A DNA stretch of 64,000 bases from Lycorma delicatula (taxonomy: Eukaryota; Arthropoda; Insecta; Hemiptera; Fulgoridae). The translations under genes and the position numbers were made by a program. The DNA lies in assembly GCF_047948215.1 (NCBI RefSeq), contig NC_134467.1, forward strand, positions 40,153,020 to 40,217,019, given 5' to 3'. Position 1 is the stretch's first letter; each line of letters starts with the position of its first letter. Of this stretch, positions 1 through 9,533 are shown in pieces. The notes under the pieces were generated by a model, which saw only the letters and a list, made by a program, of their open reading frames with translations, had not been told where the DNA came from and searched no databases.

Positions 1-200
1 TTAATTAATTTATCCCAAATCCTATGATATATTAACTGGTAATTAAATTTATACGTGTAAATTCAGTACAATAATACAAATTAACCTTAAAAAAATCTAA
101 AAACATAATATTCGTATGTTTTTTTATTTAAATTACTATATATCGATATACAAATTAAATCAAACAACTATTTGAATATTTATTTTACCACATTATAAAC

Positions 201-834
201 AAAAATCCGACATGTACACCACATGACTTCCTTACACGCCTATTAAATTACATATACACATTTTTAAAAGTACATAAAATTTTATTTCATTAATAACTTC
301 TTATAATTTTTGTTTATTTATCATAAAAGTTTTTTTTTACAATCAGAGGTTAATAATTATTAATAAATCAATGTATTTAAATTAAAAAAAAATGAGATGA
401 AGTCTGATTCGAACCGATAGCCTTCCCCTTGTAAGATCCAAATATTTCATTAATTAAAATTTCATTTGGCTATAACTCTGGAACCAATGAAAATAAATAC
501 CACTTATGATATATCGTTGAAAAGCTCTCAAGGAGGGCTTATTACTGCAGTTAAGAAAGTACAATAGTTTTTTTTTTTATTTTGGGCTTTTTTGAACAGG
601 TTTGGTCAGTCGATTACAATCAAAAGAGGAGTTGCACAATTAGACGTAACAACAGTCCTAAATTCAAAATTTCAACATCCTACTTCCAATCGTTTTTGAG
701 TTATGCGAGACGCCACGCCGAAACTAGTCAAAATGGATTCAGTGATGGTCAAAATAGATATTTCCGTTGAAATCTGGAAACTGAAATTTTTCGCGATCAC
801 AATACTTCCTTTATTTCGTACAAGGAAGTAAAAA
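201..834 (+). mobile_element. MITE1, near full-length copy
   Basis: A dispersed non-coding repeat of about 630 bp. Near its left end it has ACTTCCTT and it finishes with CGTACAAGGAAGTAAAA, so the two ends are inverted relative to each other. The same order of blocks recurs at 51701-52573, at 13085-14917 (interrupted by a mariner) and in partial form at 3446-3765, 12479-12600 and 32596-32790. No transposase is visible, so it is best described as a non-autonomous DNA element. The exact outer boundary is uncertain because conserved sequence continues some 20 bp beyond the inverted motif on the left. Confidence 0.65.
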
Positions 835-1069
835 GTTCCATTGATAATGGGGTCACCAAATTTTAAAAGAAATTGGAAAATTTTTGTTCTGTTATTTAAA
901 AGTAAATATTTATTATGAAAAAAAATTAAAAAAATACTTTTTAATGATTAAATTGCAAGTTGATTTAATTACAAGTGCGAAAAAAATTAACTCTGCTAGA
1001 CTAAATACAGCTGATATATTTATAAATTGAAATAAAATGTTACTTGACAAAAACAACGAAATATTAGTA

Positions 1070-1335
1070 AATTTGTAATACTAGAATAACATTAGAATTA
1101 ACAATAAATAAAAACACTATTTAATCGAATGAACGTCAAGTGTGGAGGACATGAAAACAGACACAAAATTACAACAATATTTTTGGCCATAACTTGGGTA
1201 TTTGTTAACCGATTTTAAAAAGTAAAATGCCATTTTGTTCAAAATAAAAGGCTTTAGTAAATAAAATAAAATTTGATAAAATTTATATTTATGAGAAATA
1301 ACGGATAGAAAAATAAACATGGCCACCATTTTGAA
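1070..1335 (-). repeat. MITE2 fragment
   Basis: This stretch shares blocks with 27717-28150 and 61140-61493: a segment that reads AAAATGCCATTTTGTTCAAA, the 'ATAACGGAT...AAATAAACATGG' block and the CCATTTTG block, in minus orientation. Neither terminus is preserved. It is non-coding. Confidence 0.45.
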
Positions 1336-1490
1336 CTGTTAAATGACAAAGATTTGCAATAAAAAAGCTTGCAATAATTTGCCAGCTTTTTTAATAATTA
1401 AAATGTTTTTTATTTTATTTTTTGTTAATTAAAGTTATTAATAATAGTTAAAAGAATAGGTTTTTTTATTATTATTTTTTTTATTGATGA

Positions 1491-1690
1491 CTAGCAGACC
1501 CGGCAATGCTTCGCTATTACTAGATTTGAGTATATATGTACATATAGATTAAATGAACACAATTGAAAGTTTAATAAAACATTAACAAAATGAACATTAC
1601 GGAACTTCACAAAATTTGGCCTTTCACTTTTTCCCTTTTCCCCTTTAAAAATCTTCACCCCTTCCCCTCTACCCATTTTTGACAAAAATA
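1491..1690 (-). mobile_element. Helitron-like 3' end
   Basis: Read on the minus strand, this ends in a short hairpin (GTAAT/ATTGC arms at 1516-1520 and 1503-1507, eight-base loop), then about eight bases, then CTAG at 1491-1494, followed by T. A 3' hairpin just upstream of CTRR, with insertion before T, is the known signature of Helitrons. The same terminus recurs at 45329-45358. Inside lies a pyrimidine-rich tract (1618-1680) that matches, inverted, the purine tract at 34130-34260. No helicase is present here, so this would be a non-autonomous or truncated copy. The 5' end was not found. Confidence 0.5.
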
Positions 1691-1699
1691 TTTATTTTT

Positions 1700-2400
1700 A
1701 TTTTTTTTTTATCTGGAATTTTACGGGCATCGACTGCTAAGGTCATTAGCCCTCGTCACAATCTTTAAAAGAAATTACTATCACCATCTGGATCGTCATA
1801 TGTAAGGGTGTAAAGGGCCCTTACATTTTATTTAAAAGCACAAACTACACAAAACATTAAGACATAAAAGACAAGGACAATCACAAACACTTACGGGGTG
1901 TAAAGGGCCCCAATATTAAAATTTGAGATAGGTTCTCAAAAGACCATGAAATTAAAATTAAAATTAAACTTATCAATACCATTTTTTCTTTATATACATA
2001 TAAACTACCGCTTAGAGTTTCTTTTGTCACAGCTTTAAACTTTCATTTTATAGACTTTTAAGAAGTCTACTGGCGTGTAGAAATGCAACTATATTTTCTT
2101 CATTTCCATTATCCAGGTCAGCACTAATATTATTTGTAAGACGGAACCTCTTTCTGAGGTCCTCATATATGGTACACTCTTCTATTAGATGCTTGATTGT
2201 CAGTGTTTTATTACAAACACCGCACATTGGTCTCACTTCGCCGGTTAACAAATATAAATTTGTTAATCGTGTGTGACCGATTCTAAGTCTGGTCACCGCT
2301 ACTTGTTCACGGCGAGTCAACTTAAAGTCGCTTTTCCATTTATAAGGAGAAGTTTTTACTGAGTTTAATTTTGTATTTAAACTCCTTCATTTAGCGTTCC
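1700..2400 (-). pseudogene. I/jockey-group LINE 3' end with RNase H-like tail
   Basis: The minus strand between 2320 and 2048 encodes about 90 residues containing TRLRIGHTRLTNLYLLTGE followed by a Cys/His cluster, C-G-V-C, eight residues, H-x4-C (…TIKHLIEEC). That sequence is typical of the C-terminal region of I- and jockey-group non-LTR retrotransposons of insects. The 3' untranslated region ends near 1700 with the motif GCATCGACTGCTAAGGTCATTAG read on the plus strand (two overlapping halves of a known I-like tail) next to a run of T, the poly-A tail. The copy is truncated upstream of about 2400. Clade assignment is from motif recognition, not alignment. Confidence 0.65.
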
Positions 2401-2496
2401 ATTTGTTTCTTACTATGTTTGTTAGACGGTTTTTAACAATATTTACGATAAAATATTACAATATTATGTAAATATTACAATATATACGTGAAAATA

Positions 2497-2990
2497 TTTA
2501 TTTTCACGTAATTAATATATATTCTGAATATGAGTCAAATCGGTCCATAAACAATTTTTCGAAATATCTAAACCCCACCCCCACCTATTGGGTCCATTTT
2601 TTACAAAAATATTTATTTTCATGCAATTAATATATATATTGAATATGAGCTAAATCGGACCATAAATACCATTTTTGTTTTGTCCCCAGTGCCACCTAGC
2701 CGGTTTGATGCAGCTCAACCATTTGACTGGTTTGATGCAGCTCTCCAACATTCCCTATCTAGTGCTAGTCGTTTCATTTCGGTATACCCCCTACATCCTA
2801 CATCCCTAATAATTTGTTTTACATATTCCAAACGTTGCCTGCCTACACAATTTTTTCCTTCGATTCGAAATATCTAAACCCCACCCCCACCTAGCGGGAC
2901 CATTTTTTACAAAAATATTTCTTTTCACGCAATTAATAAATATATATATTGAATGTGAGCCAAATCGGACCATAAATACAATTTTTTTGT
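2497..2990. repeat. CCCCACC minisatellite with LINE pieces
   Basis: A unit of about 115 bp is repeated: TTTTCACG(C/T)AATTAATATATA, then a 'gagccaaatcggaccataaa' block, then AAACCCCACCCCCACCTA and a CCATTTTTTACAAAAATATTT block. Units begin near 2497, 2612 and 2926. LINE pieces interrupt the second and third units at the same internal position. Related units occur at 42950-43170. Function unknown. Confidence 0.6.
2682..2866 (-). mobile_element. RTE/L2-like LINE 3' fragment
   Basis: Minus strand 3' tail of the LINE family that ends in residues SNQSND. It is truncated after about 180 bp where it meets minisatellite sequence. Its 3' junction is unusual: the usual 'GTCTTCAGTCATTTGACTGG' start is replaced by GTCCCCAGTGCCACCTAGC plus a short duplicated piece. 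The copy 307 bp downstream has the same aberrant junction. Confidence 0.75.
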
Positions 2991-3441
2991 CCCCAGTGCC
3001 ACCTAGCCGGTTTGATGCAGCTCAATCATTTGACTGGTTTGATGCAGCTCTCCAACATTCCCTATCTAGTGCTAGTCGTTTCATTTCGGTATACCCCCTA
3101 TATCCTACATCCCTAACAATTTGTTTTACATATTCCAAACGTTGCCTGCCTACACAATTTTTTCCTTCTACCTCTCCTTCCAATATTAAAGCGACTATTC
3201 CAGGATGCCTTAATATGTGGCATATAAGTCTGTCTCTTCTTTTAGCTATATTTTTCCTAATGCTTCTTTCTTCATCAATTTGCCGCAACACCTTTTCATT
3301 TGTCACTTTATCCACCCATCTGATTTTTAACATTCTCCTATAGCACCGCATTTCAAAAGCTTCTAATCTTTTCTTCTCAGATACTCCGATCGTCCAAGTT
3401 TCACTTCCATATAAAGCGACACTCCAAATATATACTTTCAA
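2989..3441 (-). pseudogene. RTE/L2-like LINE C-terminal fragment
   Basis: An open minus-strand frame of 139 codons covers the last part of the LINE polyprotein: YGSETWTIGVSEKKRLEAFE, then RRMLKIRWVDKVTN, RHPGIVALILEGEVEG, and ends at SNQSND. The catalytic reverse transcriptase motifs lie upstream and are missing. The 5' truncation at 3441 abuts a MITE1 piece. Its 3' junction matches the fragment at 2682, which points to duplication rather than a second insertion. Confidence 0.8.
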
Positions 3442-3445
3442 AAAT

Positions 3446-3765
3446 CAATGAAAACTATGATATATCGTTGAAAAGCTCTCAATTAGGGCTTATTATTGCA
3501 GTTAAGAAAAAGTCCAATTTCCAAATTTTTTGGATTTTGAGCTTTTCTGAACACTTTTGGTCCAGTCGATTGTAATCAAAAGGGGAAATGCACAAGTAGA
3601 TGTTACAACAATCCTAAATCCAAAATTTCAACATCCTACGGCTAATCGTTTAGACGTACAGACGTCACACCAAAACTAGTAAAAATGGATATTTCCGTTG
3701 AACTCTGAAAACCGTCATTTTTCGCGATAATAAGACTTCCTTTACTTCGTATAAGGAAGTAAAAA
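3446..3765 (+). repeat. MITE1, right portion
   Basis: The sequence from 'ATGATATATCGTTGAAAAGC' to the terminal AAGGAAGTAAAAA follows the right half of the copy at 201-834. The left half is missing; a LINE fragment lies directly upstream. Confidence 0.65.
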
Positions 3766-3769
3766 TGAA

Positions 3770-3921
3770 TAAATAGCGATCTTCTTGGCTAAATAGGTAA
3801 CATATCGTTTGGATATCCCGGGTTCGAATCCCGGTCAGGGATGGAATTTTTTCATACGCTACCAATCTACTGGGCTAATGACTAAAACTGTTGATTCCCG
3901 TTGTTTCTTACAAAAAAAAAC
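3770..3921 (+). mobile_element. SINE3, tRNA-derived
   Basis: A tRNA-like head has an A-box-like TTGGCTAAATAGGTAACA and a B box GGTTCGAATCC within a CCCGGGTTCGAATCCCGG T-arm. A tail 'CATACGCTACCAATCTACTGGG' in two blocks leads to a poly-A run after 3910. The head lacks a proper acceptor stem and runs straight into non-tRNA sequence, so it is read as a SINE and not a tRNA gene. This is the only copy in the window. Confidence 0.55.
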
Positions 3922-4458
3922 TGCATTAATTTAAAATTAATTTTAAATAAATTGAAAATATAATTCTCAATATTAGTGCATGTGTTCGTATTTATATGGT
4001 AAATATATTCGTTTTACATAACATAAACATTTTTACACTATGTTTGGTTATGTTTATATTTTATATACAAAATATAAAATCCTCTTGGTATCTTATAAAA
4101 AAATGAAATTTCTGAAATAGGTAAACATTGAAAATTTAACGTAAACATATAGGTAATGTAATCCCTATATAAAGGTTTAAGGATTTAAGGTTATCAAGAA
4201 AAATTAATTTTCTATTATATTTAAATGTTTTTCTTTTGATTGTTATAGAGATATTTTCACACAACACATTTTTTTAAAATTTGTATTTTTAAAAAAATAT
4301 TTTAATCAATTCTTTTTATGTAATATTTTTTAGATACACGCTTTCATCGTTTTTAAATATACTTTCTTTTAACCTAATTAAGTAGAGGAATAGAATTTTC
4401 ATTATGTTTCATATTTTCATTAATGTTTTATCAAACTTTCAATTGTGTTCATTTAATC
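3922..4458. other. AT-rich, no gene seen
   Basis: Simple AT-rich sequence without a long reading frame. The last 60 bp (…TCAATTGTGTTCATTTAATC) match a block of the Helitron-like repeats at 1540-1600 and 34420-34460, so the SINE1 that follows probably landed in such a repeat. Confidence 0.5.
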
Positions 4459-4622
4459 TTTTTTTTTGTTTAACCTCTGGGTTCGCAGTTAAGCGATTTT
4501 TCCGCAGAGGATGAGATGAATGTCTTGTAGCGTGTGTGAAAATGCCTTGCCTTCCCGGGATTCAAACCCGGGACCTCTGGATTAAAGGCCGAGACTCTAC
4601 CAATCGAGCCACGGAGGCCGGC
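4459..4622 (-). mobile_element. SINE1, tRNA-derived
   Basis: The minus strand begins with a tRNA-like head, GGCCTCCGTGGCTCGATTGG, with A box TGGCTCGATTGGTAGAG and B box GGTTTGAATCC. A body follows with GGCATTTTCACACGC-type sequence and CATCCTCTG, ending in AGGTTAAACAAAAAA. Known SINEs of this design are transcribed by RNA polymerase III from the internal boxes and moved by a LINE. About 160 bp, the same length as the complete copy at 51901-52060. Confidence 0.8.
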
Positions 4623-4839
4623 GGATCGTATTTCTCGAACTTCAAGTATCGATTCTGGACACCAGAGTGAGAATAAAAGTTCATATCGATATAAGTTCTA
4701 TTTTTTTTTGTTTTCCTTCTAAACGCCATTTAGGATTTTCAAAAAAAAAAAATTATTTCTCAGGAACGAGTAAACCTAATTTAATTAATTGTTTTAGTTT
4801 AATTAATTTTTCACTTAAATTAAATTTTTTAATTACATT

Positions 4840-5060
4840 TTGAAAACGTCATCTTAAAAAATTTCAAAATAGCGGAAATATTTTTTATTTAATCTTTAAT
4901 ATTTTTTTAATTATTCGTTTGATCAAATTTTTACTTTAAAAAATTTATTAAGAATTTTATTTTGAACAAAATGACACCTGATTTATAAAAATTCGTTGAC
5001 AAACAATCAAGTTATTCCAATTCACCCCGCAGTACACTTTCGCACCGTAATGGAAGGTGA
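4840..5060 (+). repeat. MITE2 fragment, diverged
   Basis: The block TTTTATTTTGAACAAAATGACA followed (in two parts) by the 'cgttgacaaacaatcaagttatt' segment matches 28050-28110 in the better-preserved copy. No ends are recognisable. Confidence 0.4.
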
Positions 5061-5589
5061 TAATTTGTTACCTGCTTTTATTACCTCCATTAAATTTAAT
5101 AAAGATTATTAATAATAAATAATAAAAGTAAATTAATAAAAATTTTAATTAAAAAATAAAGATTATTTGTTTTTAATTAAATTTTTTTTTTCTTTGTATG
5201 TTTCAGAAGGAATTTCGATTTTGTTTAAAGGGAAGAAAAAAGTGCTGCATTAGAAACACTAATTAATTAAAATGTAAAAAAAATATTCGAAGCTAAAATT
5301 ATTTACATTTGAGTAATGAATCGTTCATCTGTGCTGTTAAAAATTTACATTTTTTTTAGTGTTTTTGATATTTTACCACAAAAATTTGTAGTATCTACTT
5401 TCAACAAAGAGGTATGTTATCAGTTTTTTACATTTTTACTATTATTTATGATAATAGGTATATAATTCTCTCTCTCTCTCTCTATATATATATACAAAAA
5501 GCAAAGCCCTTAAAAGTTATCTGCACTTTTTTTGGCTTGATATCGCTATAGAAGCTTGTGCGTGGAATATAGAAATAAAGCGTATAAAA
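5061..5589. repeat. AT-rich with (TC)n/(TA)n
   Basis: AT-rich DNA with a (TC)n run at 5467-5483 followed by (TA)n to about 5495. No gene is seen. Confidence 0.6.
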
Positions 5590-5672
5590 AATACCGTAAC
5601 TGACCGGGATACGAACCCACGACCTCCGGATGAAAGACCTAGACGCTACCACTCGTGCCACGAAAGCCGGGA
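5590..5672 (-). mobile_element. SINE1-like tRNA head
   Basis: Minus strand tRNA-like head: GGCTTTCGTGGCACGAGTGG with a B box GGTTCGTATCCC. It has the same layout as SINE1 but is more diverged and lacks the canonical tail. Confidence 0.55.
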
Positions 5673-5720
5673 TGGTTAAATAAATTTATTTACACAAATA
5701 TAGGAATTTACACAACTCTT

Positions 5721-5972
5721 AATTGCAAATCAGTTGTTTAACGGCTGATTTTGGAAGTCAAAGGTTCTAAGGTTTAAATCCTAGTTAAATTTAACTGCTT
5801 TTATATGAATTGAATACTGGATAATGGATGTATCATCAATGGTTTGTGGTATATCAATGTTTGTGGTTGGAATTCAATTTACCACACGACTAAGGAATGG
5901 TCGTCCTGAATCTGTACAAGATTACACCTCATTTACTTGTCATACATATCAACCTCACCTCATTTGGCCGTG
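5721..5972 (+). mobile_element. SINE2, degenerate copy
   Basis: It retains the SINE2 order: a head remnant with AGGTTTAAATCCTAGT (B-box region), a ‘ggttggaattcaatttaccacac' block, then GATTACACCTCATTTACT. Many substitutions and small indels suggest an old copy. Confidence 0.55.
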
Positions 5973-6027
5973 GGGGTTTTATTGAATATTATATTAAAGT
6001 AATTTGGAAAAAATTTGGGAAGCATTT

Positions 6028-6276
6028 GGTAAAATATAGTTAAAAGAAGAGATAGACTTATAGGCCACATATTATGGCATCCTGGAATAGTCGCTTTAAT
6101 ATTGGAGGGACAGGTAGAAGGAAATAATTGTGCAGGCAGATAACGTTTGGAATATGTAAAACAAATTGTTAGGGATGTAGGATGTAGGGGGTATACCGAA
6201 ATTAAACGACTAGATAGGGAATCTTGGAGAGCTGCATCAAACCAGTCAAATGACTTAAGACAAAAAGTATTAAAGT
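6028..6276 (+). pseudogene. RTE/L2-like LINE 3' fragment
   Basis: Encodes, with disruptions, the final ~80 residues of the LINE (KRRDRLIGH…HPGIVALILEGQVEG…NQSND) and ends in AGACAAAAAGT. A stop replaces the Arg-Pro of the GRPRLEY block (AGATAACG). The copy is 5'-truncated. Confidence 0.75.
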
Positions 6277-6390
6277 AATTAAATTATCTAAATGATAATA
6301 CATTCTATTTCAACATCTGAAAAACCGTGTGCTAAATGAAGATAAATTGGTCATGATTAACATAAATTAATTATATAATAATTTCCATTT

Positions 6391-6590
6391 ACCAACAATT
6401 TTTATTATTATGTCCGAGCGCTTTCGGATATTAATCCATCATCAGGAACATTTATGTGTTATGTATTATACTTATTACTTCAAAAATTAATATATTATAT
6501 GAATTTTAAATTAAAAAAAAAAAAAATTATAAATACGACTGGTCGTGAAATGGTAAAAGTAATGTCGACGAGTACGTCATGTCAGTATGA
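6391..6590 (+). repeat. Half of a foldback element
   Basis: The block GAGCGCTTTCGGATATTAATCC followed by an ACATTTATGTGTTATG-type stretch and AAATTATAAATACGACTGG matches one arm of the foldback element at 44885-45303. The opposite arm is absent. Confidence 0.5.
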
Positions 6591-6637
6591 AGCTCTGAGC
6601 TTCAGGAAGGTTTATGCGGACTGAAGAGCCGTAATTC

Positions 6638-7345
6638 AAACACGGTACTGCGAACCGCCACAATCGGGTCGACTGGGCTCCTGAAAATCCTTACACTCAT
6701 GTGGACAGGGCAGTGAATCTACCGAGGATTGCTGTATCATGTGGTCTATTAATGTGTGATTTGATTGGTCCTTTCTTCTTCGAAGGTATCGTACTGGTGA
6801 GGCGTATCTTGATATGCTTAAGATAAGGATTTTGTCTGTCGCCCAAAAACTTGTTTGGTGAAAAACATTTTGACATGCAAAAAACGGAGCCCCGCCTCGC
6901 TACCATCGAAATGTTAGGTTGTATCTCGATAAAACTGTAGCCAAAGCCAGTTATTTTTATACGGATTTGAATACAAGATCGTGGATATCGGTGTTCTTTG
7001 GTGGTTGGGTTTAATTAACCTCATATCTCAGGAATGGTCGAACTGAGAATTTACAAGACTACACTTCATTTACACTCATACATATCATCTTCATTCATCC
7101 TCTAAAGAATTATCGAAACGGTAGTTACCGGAGGCTAAACAGGAAAAAGAAAGGACGGTGGATGGATCGAAGATGTGCTATTGAGTACCAACATCGTTCT
7201 CCTGAATTGACACCACAACAATCAGCAAAAATTAAACCGCAGTAATCGATGAGATACGTGAAAATATCGTAGAGCCATGTGCTGCTATTACTCCAGGTTT
7301 ATGTAGTCATTTCGAACACATAACACTCTCTCTTAGTACCAAATA
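6638..7345 (+). pseudogene. mariner transposase relic mar-G, split by SINE2
   Basis: The plus strand encodes mariner transposase pieces in order: ANRHNRVDWAPENPY, LIGPFFFEG and a YLDMLK-like stretch (6638-6820); then, after SINE2, WMDRRCAIEYQHRSPELTP (7157-7215), corresponding to the WIGRRGPI…SPDLTP segment with the third catalytic region; then IDEIRENIVEPCAAITPG (7238-7290), the C-terminal helices. Known DD41D mariners show the same order. Multiple frameshifts and lost residues make it inactive. No terminal inverted repeats were identified. Confidence 0.65.
6950..7154 (+). mobile_element. SINE2, 5'-truncated, nested in mar-G
   Basis: Starts at AAGCCAGTTATTTTTATACGG and ends at AACAGGAAAAAGAAAGGA. 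The tRNA-like head is missing. It lies between two blocks of a single transposase relic, so it was inserted after the mariner. Confidence 0.75.
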
Positions 7346-7410
7346 TGTTTCACGTCAAGTCAAATTTGACACGAGATATGGACTGAGAAACAGTGAGTAG
7401 ATTTTTTTGG

Positions 7411-7460
7411 ACCCCTCTCTCACGCTCTCATCACTCTCTCTCTCACTCTCTCTCTCTCTC

Positions 7461-7533
<73 letters not shown>
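7411..7533. repeat. compound microsatellite
   Basis: A (TC)n tract to 7461 is followed by (TG)n, then (TA)n from about 7469 to 7515, then (TG)n to 7533. Confidence 0.9.
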
Positions 7534-7924
7534 AGCTGCGTATATTTTACTTATGTCTATATGTGTGTATATTTTATTTTAAATTTGCAAGAATTGTTAT
7601 TAAATTTCAGCGGAGTTTTGTAAGAAATATCTACTTTATAAAAGATTAGAAGAAAACTATTGTTATTATTCTCTTGGGCAAGCCCAGTAAAAAGCATCCT
7701 GGCCGGGCCCAAAGGCAAGGCACAGGAGCTATAACTATTGTTCCGACATGCGTTGTATATGGTAACATGAACTATTGAATAATATGGGTGAGATATATGA
7801 ATGGAAGACAGAATACCAGACATGAAAATTTATGAACTGCCAGATGTTAACGGACATTGTCTTCGGCCTGTAGCTTTACCTGATCGTCCCCCTTAATAAG
7901 AGGCGTTATCTTATCGCTCGAGCT

Positions 7925-8705
7925 TGTGACTTACCGACGAACCAAGCGGCATGTATCTAGCAACACAGCCTTCTACATTGGTCGGAACAGATTTGCTGGT
8001 ACTCCAACGGATATTAATGAATCATGGAGAGAACGTGGAATCTCTCCCATCGCGCCCAAAACCAACGGGACCACGATTAAACTCTCCTGGTCTCAAATTT
8101 CCCTGACTTGATCTGAAAGATCCCTATACTTCACTATTTTGTACTTCCTCACTATGTTGGTGGATAATGGGATTGTGACATCAAACAAGAAAGTGATCTT
8201 CTCCTTTTTCTTGGTCAGAACGATGTCTGGCCTATTATGCTCCACTGTCCTGTCCGTCAGAACAGTACGATCATAGTACAGTTTATACCGATCGTCTTCT
8301 AATACAGACCGAGGAGTATACTTAAAATACGGGACTGAAACGGCAAGGAGACTTAGATCCAAAGCGAGCCTCTGGTGAAGCATCTTCGCCACGTTGTTAT
8401 GTCGGATTGTATATTTCCTTGGAGCTAAAAACTGACACCCGCTAACGATATGTCCGATGGACTCATTGGTCGATCCAAAAAGACGGCACAGGTCAGCGGT
8501 TACAGCAGCTTAACGACTTGCTTTCTGTAGCTGAGTGTGCTGACGACCCTATCCTTTATAGCAAATACAAGGCCCTCCGTCTCAGCAAACAACTCGGCAT
8601 ACTCCAGCCAGGCTACAGACGCATTTCGATCTACTGTTTCATTCATAAGCGCCGCATAGTAACTCCCATGCAACTCCCTCGAACCTATCCATCACACTGA
8701 TCTCG
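7925..8705 (-). pseudogene. R4/Dong-like LINE C-terminal region, copy a
   Basis: Reading the minus strand from 8650, the order is LFAETEGLVFAIKDRVV, a zinc-finger-like CRLFGSTNESIGHIVSGC (second Cys replaced by Phe), RHNNVAKMLHQ, PYFKYTPRSVLE, YYDRTVLTDRTVEHNRPD, FLFDVTIP, KYRDLSDQVREI, then after a stop the block IPRSLHDSLISVGVP and a KAVLLDTC end. RPD followed by an acidic residue in a short beta-strand motif (FDV) is characteristic of the restriction-like endonuclease at the C terminus of R4/Dong and related site-selective LINEs. In-frame stops sit where Trp (…REI[stop]DQES) and Gln ([stop]KAVLL) would be expected. It is 5'-truncated. Confidence 0.65.
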
Positions 8706-8778
8706 GATTATTATTATTATCACACCCTTTCACAGCTTTTTTACTTTTGCCGGTGATATTCCCTTAATTCGGAATAAT

Positions 8779-9405
8779 TTATACCATCGAGATTAGGCTT
8801 GCTATTGTTGACGAAGTGTCTTCCGGGCAAGTGTCAATTATCACGCTCCTTTGCATTGGCGCGATGGTCTTCCACTGGATCTTCAGTTTTTCAAGACTGT
8901 TATGCAAAGTAGATGGTATTATTCCCTCCTCATATAAAATTATTGGGATTATATAAACTTGTTTTTGATTCCACATTTTTTTAATTTCAAAAACCAAGAT
9001 CTTTCTCATAGTGTTTAGTGTTGATTTTTTTACTTGATTGGATGGCTACGTTTATTATTTAAGATACTTTTTCCATTTTGTCAACTATTACTATATCTGG
9101 CTTATTACAGTTGATGGGTTTTTCCGTTACAATTCCTTGGTTCCAGAAAATTTTTGCGTTGTTCTTCTCCAAAAAGGAGGCTGTCTCATAAGTTTAGTAA
9201 GACCTATTTTGAAACTCTAACATGTATCTATTGCAGAGTTCTATCTGTAAAATTTTTGCCACGTTGTTGTGCCTCCTGGTGTACTCCGTTGGAGCTAGAA
9301 TCGGACAGCCAGTGATTATATGGTCTATTGTTTCATTGTGTTGCGTTCATAACCTACATATGTTGACATTTTCCTTAAGAATAAATTTCTTGTTGCTACT
9401 ATTTA
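8779..9405 (-). pseudogene. R4/Dong-like LINE C-terminal region, copy b
   Basis: A second, more diverged minus-strand copy directly upstream of copy a in transcriptional sense. It contains CPILAPTEYTRRHNNVAKIL, PINCNKPDIVIVDKMEKVS, a stop, IINVAIQ, then FEIKKMWNQKQVYIIPI and IPSTLHNSLEKLKI, and ends at a MQRSVIIDTC block. The KPD...NV motif corresponds to the same restriction-like endonuclease site. Because both copies contain the zinc finger and endonuclease regions, they are two insertions or a duplication and not halves of one element. Confidence 0.6.
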
Positions 9406-9432
9406 ATCGGGGGTTTATATGCTACATATAAT

Positions 9433-9493
9433 AAATAATAATAATAAACGGGGTTTATATGTAGCATATAAACCCCGTTTATTATTATTATTT
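9433..9493. repeat. perfect 29-bp hairpin
   Basis: Arms 9433-9461 and 9465-9493 are exact reverse complements around the 3-nt loop TAG. The core is AAACGGGGTTTATATG. A third, shorter copy of GGGTTTATATG lies just upstream at about 9412-9422. Confidence 0.9.
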
Positions 9494-9533
9494 CTTAATT
9501 AGTATAAACATTTTTTTTTACTAGAATAAATAA

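Noticed and set aside
2987..3343. 118-codon plus-strand frame
   Set aside because: Antisense to the LINE C-terminal region; the same shadow recurs at each minus-strand LINE copy.
3777..3840. A tRNA gene on the plus strand
   Set aside because: Only the T arm is well formed; there is no acceptor stem, and non-tRNA tail sequence follows, as in SINEs.
4545..4622. A tRNA gene on the minus strand
   Set aside because: The head has good A and B boxes, but it continues into a conserved SINE1 body and tail and is repeated at several places.
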